A DNA stretch of 43,292 bases, taken from an uncultured Flavobacteriaceae bacterium (GTDB lineage: Bacteria > Bacteroidota > Bacteroidia > Flavobacteriales > Flavobacteriaceae). Location of the stretch: assembly GCA_938010765.1 (NCBI GenBank), contig CALLVX010000081.1, positions 1 through 43,292 of the forward strand. Reading direction: 5' to 3'. The notes under the pieces are model-generated. The model ran no database searches, was not told the DNA's origin, and saw only the letters and a program-made list of their open reading frames with translations. Below are positions 41,115 through 43,292 of this stretch, piece by piece. Every line of letters starts with the position of its first letter. Position 1 is the stretch's first letter. Made by a program: the position numbers and the translations under genes.

Positions 41115-43292
41115 TTAAAGACTATTTCTTCTATTTTTTTTGGAAGATTCCCTTTTCTTTTGATTGTCCCAACAAAATGAGCACGAACGCCTAAGATCCT
41201 GACTTTCTCTACTTTCGTTCAGGGGTACCGCCATGGACCCGAATTCCTGAACCGTTCCGCGCCGCAGATTGTTCAGCATATCTAGAGCAGACTGTTGATC
41301 TGGACCGGGGCAAAGTGCCATCGAATCGGCCAGTATCTCTTCACTCAGTTCTGCAGGACATACATTCACGAGCCTGGCCAACTCTTCTGGATGGCCCTCA
41401 TTTGCACAGGTCGCCAGTGCTTCGGCGAATACCGTTGCTAGTATGGCCGTTGGGCAGGCTCCTTTCAGCTTACGGAGCACCGCTGTGTCATTTTCCATTG
41501 AATGATCGAACAATGCATCGGTAAACAATGTTATTTTAGTGGCTTCTGAAAGGGATTCCACGACCATAGCGAGTACTTCTTGACTTTCATCTTCTTTGCA
41601 AACGGCAAAGGCCTCGATCAACATCTCTTCTTTTTCCTCTGTAGGGTAAGCCTCTACTATTGCGGCCAGTGCATTTTGATTCTGTTCCACCGCACAATTT
41701 ACCAGTGAGCGAACAAAAACCATTTCTTTTTCGTTTTGAAGGCCACCGTAGGTATTCTCACAAACCTCACCCACCTTTATTAGTGCTCCTTGCTCTTCAG
41801 CCAACGCACAGGCGGTCATTGCTTCTACAAATACACTTTCCAATTCATTTTCGGGACAAGCTTCTAGTACCGTGGGAATCAAAGCAGGGTTATTTCGCAG
41901 CGCACATTTATACATAACGTCACCCAATACCCTTCTCTTGATATTCTCTGGGCAGTTTTCCACTACGACCTTAAAACTGCTTTCTTCATCTTCTTTAGCA
42001 AAATATACGATCGCTTCGGCAAGTACGTTTTCTTTGAATTTCTGAGGGCAGGAAGCCAATACCGTCTTTAGTGCTTCCACACCGCCCTCAGGGACAGCAC
42101 CTTGCGTTGCTTTTACTAACACATTTTCTTTTAGTTCGTCAGCACAGGTAGCAAGTACGCTATCGAACGCCTTTTTATCATTTTGTAGAGCACAACGATA
42201 CAGTGTAAAAATGTATATTGAGTCGTCTTTTACCGGGCAAACACTTTTTACCAAGTTGAATGCTTCTAATTTTTCTTGTGAAGCACACTGATACAACACA
42301 CTTCCAAAAACTGGTATTTCCAAATTTTCAGGACATGCAGCCGCAATCTTCTGTAGGCCGGGTTCATTTCCTTCAAAGGCAGATAACCGTAGAGCATTCG
42401 TAAACATTGTTTTCTTTAGCTCCGGAGGACAAAGGTTCACTATATTCCAAAAATCAACTATAGTGTTGAAGTCATTTTGTTCATCCTCCATGGCAGTTTT
42501 TAACAAGTATCTTCCCAGCATACCCCCTTTTTGCGGTTTTGGGTAAGCATTCATTATCATGCTAAAAGCTTCACTATGGTTTCGACGGGCACTAGCGATC
42601 AGTGCATCAGTAAATATATTTTTCTTTAGGTTTTCAGGGCAGTTTTCCCCTACCTTGGCAACCAAGGCCGCATTTTCTTGAATTGCAAATTCATTCATTG
42701 CGCCCACATACATATATTTTAGTACTTCATTAGGACAAGCCTCGCCAATAACATCAATAGCTTTTTGAACGTTATTACTTATACTATAAACTAACGCGCT
42801 TCCAAACACCTCTGTCTTTAAGTCCGTTTGGCATACCTCGTTTATTAATGTAATTGCTTGTCCATTCTCAGCTGATGCAAAATGATAGATATGGTTGCCA
42901 AACAACCGTGGGATCATTTCTTTGGGACAGACATTCGATACCTGGACCAATGCCTGGGGTTGCCCCCTCAAAGCACAATAATACAGTGCATGATTAAACA
43001 TTCCAACCTTTTGGTCCTCAGGGCAGACTTTCGACAATAAATCGACTGCAGCGGTATTGTTTTCAAGCGCAAATCTATATATGGTATTGTTAAACATGCC
43101 CTGTTGAAGTTCTTCGGTACAGGCGTTCACTACCTTGGCCACCGCCTCCCTATCGTGCTTCAGTGCGGTGGTATACAGCAGGGCATTGAGAAAGGCCTGT
43201 TCTTTTGGAATGCTCTCGGCCCGCTTCTCTACCGATACCTCTTGGGAGAACAGTGCCCCCTGCTGAGGCTCGGACACCCCCATCAGCCCGCT
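41115..43292 (-). CDS. third Cys-Pro repeat protein (at least 19 repeats), 5' end outside window
   Basis: The frame is open to the right edge of the window. The first visible residues (S-G-L-M-G-V-S-E, then E-V-S-V-E-K-R-A) align with the hinge after the N-terminal domain of the two complete paralogues, so about 400 residues lie outside. About 19 repeats of 32 residues follow, each with a C-P-x-E/D-like start, M/V-F or M/V-L at positions 9-10, and a hydrophobic second helix. One unit near 42.45 kb is extended. The C-terminal 46 residues match the tail of the 35649 product: F-x-x-M/L-A-V-P-x-N-E near its start and K-K-N-R-R-N-S-L at its end. No function can be assigned. Repeats here are more diverged from each other than in the 35649 protein. 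Confidence 0.78.
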   Translation of the reverse strand, partial: SGLMGVSEPQQGALFSQEVSVEKRAESIPKEQAFLNALLYTTALKHDREAVAKVVNACTEELQQGMFNNTIYRFALENNTAAVDLLSKVCPEDQKVGMFNHALYYCALRGQPQALVQVSNVCPKEMIPRLFGNHIYHFASAENGQAITLINEVCQTDLKTEVFGSALVYSISNNVQKAIDVIGEACPNEVLKYMYVGAMNEFAIQENAALVAKVGENCPENLKKNIFTDALIASARRNHSEAFSMIMNAYPKPQKGGMLGRYLLKTAMEDEQNDFNTIVDFWNIVNLCPPELKKTMFTNALRLSAFEGNEPGLQKIAAACPENLEIPVFGSVLYQCASQEKLEAFNLVKSVCPVKDDSIYIFTLYRCALQNDKKAFDSVLATCADELKENVLVKATQGAVPEGGVEALKTVLASCPQKFKENVLAEAIVYFAKEDEESSFKVVVENCPENIKRRVLGDVMYKCALRNNPALIPTVLEACPENELESVFVEAMTACALAEEQGALIKVGEVCENTYGGLQNEKEMVFVRSLVNCAVEQNQNALAAIVEAYPTEEKEEMLIEAFAVCKEDESQEVLAMVVESLSEATKITLFTDALFDHSMENDTAVLRKLKGACPTAILATVFAEALATCANEGHPEELARLVNVCPAELSEEILADSMALCPGPDQQSALDMLNNLRRGTVQEFGSMAVPLNESRESQDLRRSCSFCWDNQKKRESSKKNRRNSL
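41256..43121 (-). repeat. tandem array of about 19 coding repeats, 96-base period
   Basis: The array encodes Cys-Pro units starting at the C-T-E-E-L unit at the right and ending just before the basic tail. The DNA copies are well diverged, implying an older expansion than the one at 37.2-37.5 kb. Confidence 0.7.

Noticed and set aside
35790..43121. CRISPR array or satellite repeat
   Set aside because: The 96-base repeats have no constant repeat with variable spacers and are in frame inside long coding sequences.
35649..43292. Ankyrin-repeat proteins
   Set aside because: The unit length is close (32 against 33), but the ankyrin T-P-L-H motif and the turn residues are missing and every unit begins with Cys-Pro instead.
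1..43292. Insertion sequences, integrases, tRNA or rRNA genes
   Set aside because: I looked for transposase or integrase motifs and for tRNA cloverleaf patterns in the gaps and found none that I could support.

Overview
The window looks like chromosomal DNA from a Flavobacteriaceae-type Bacteroidota, probably marine. Supporting signs are moderate to low GC, many genes joined by 1-20 nt overlaps, few Shine-Dalgarno-like sequences, TAnnTTTG-like promoter boxes, and proteins with strong flavobacterial character: a tyrosine ammonia-lyase close to the flavobacterial flexirubin enzyme, WG repeats, and a GT2-DUF2062 fusion.

Layout. (1) 1-1089: the 3' part of a serine beta-lactamase-family hydrolase. 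(2) 1177-1782: a small secreted protein of unknown function, followed by a strong terminator hairpin. (3) 1884-35598: a flexirubin-type aryl polyene/dialkylresorcinol pigment cluster. A flavin-dependent halogenase-like gene lies on the minus strand, divergent from about 33 tightly packed plus-strand genes. (4) 35649-43292: three minus-strand paralogues encoding very large proteins of a 32-residue Cys-Pro helical repeat. The third runs off the window. No gene-free stretch exceeds 300 bases; the largest gaps are 3138-3326, 18242-18400, 13666-13809 and 40980-41114.

How the cluster probably works (family knowledge plus inference). Tyrosine ammonia-lyase makes p-coumarate. A PaaK-like ligase activates it for loading onto one of two carrier proteins. 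Several ketosynthases, two of them paired with a catalytically dead KS-like partner, act with a FabG-like ketoreductase and hotdog-fold dehydratases to extend it into an aryl polyene. DarA and DarB make the dialkylresorcinol half. One of the acyltransferase-like proteins (BtrH-like, LpxL-like, PlsC-like or C45-type) should form the ester joining the halves. The halogenase, a CrtI-like oxidoreductase and a cupin-like protein may decorate it. LolA-like, lipoprotein, MMPL and ABC proteins suggest transport to the outer membrane.

The least explained part is the right end. The three paralogues share an N-terminal domain of about 430 residues, then 22, 2 and at least 19 copies of the 32-residue repeat, and end in a strongly basic tail. 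I recognise no described family in them, and they are the best candidate for something undescribed.
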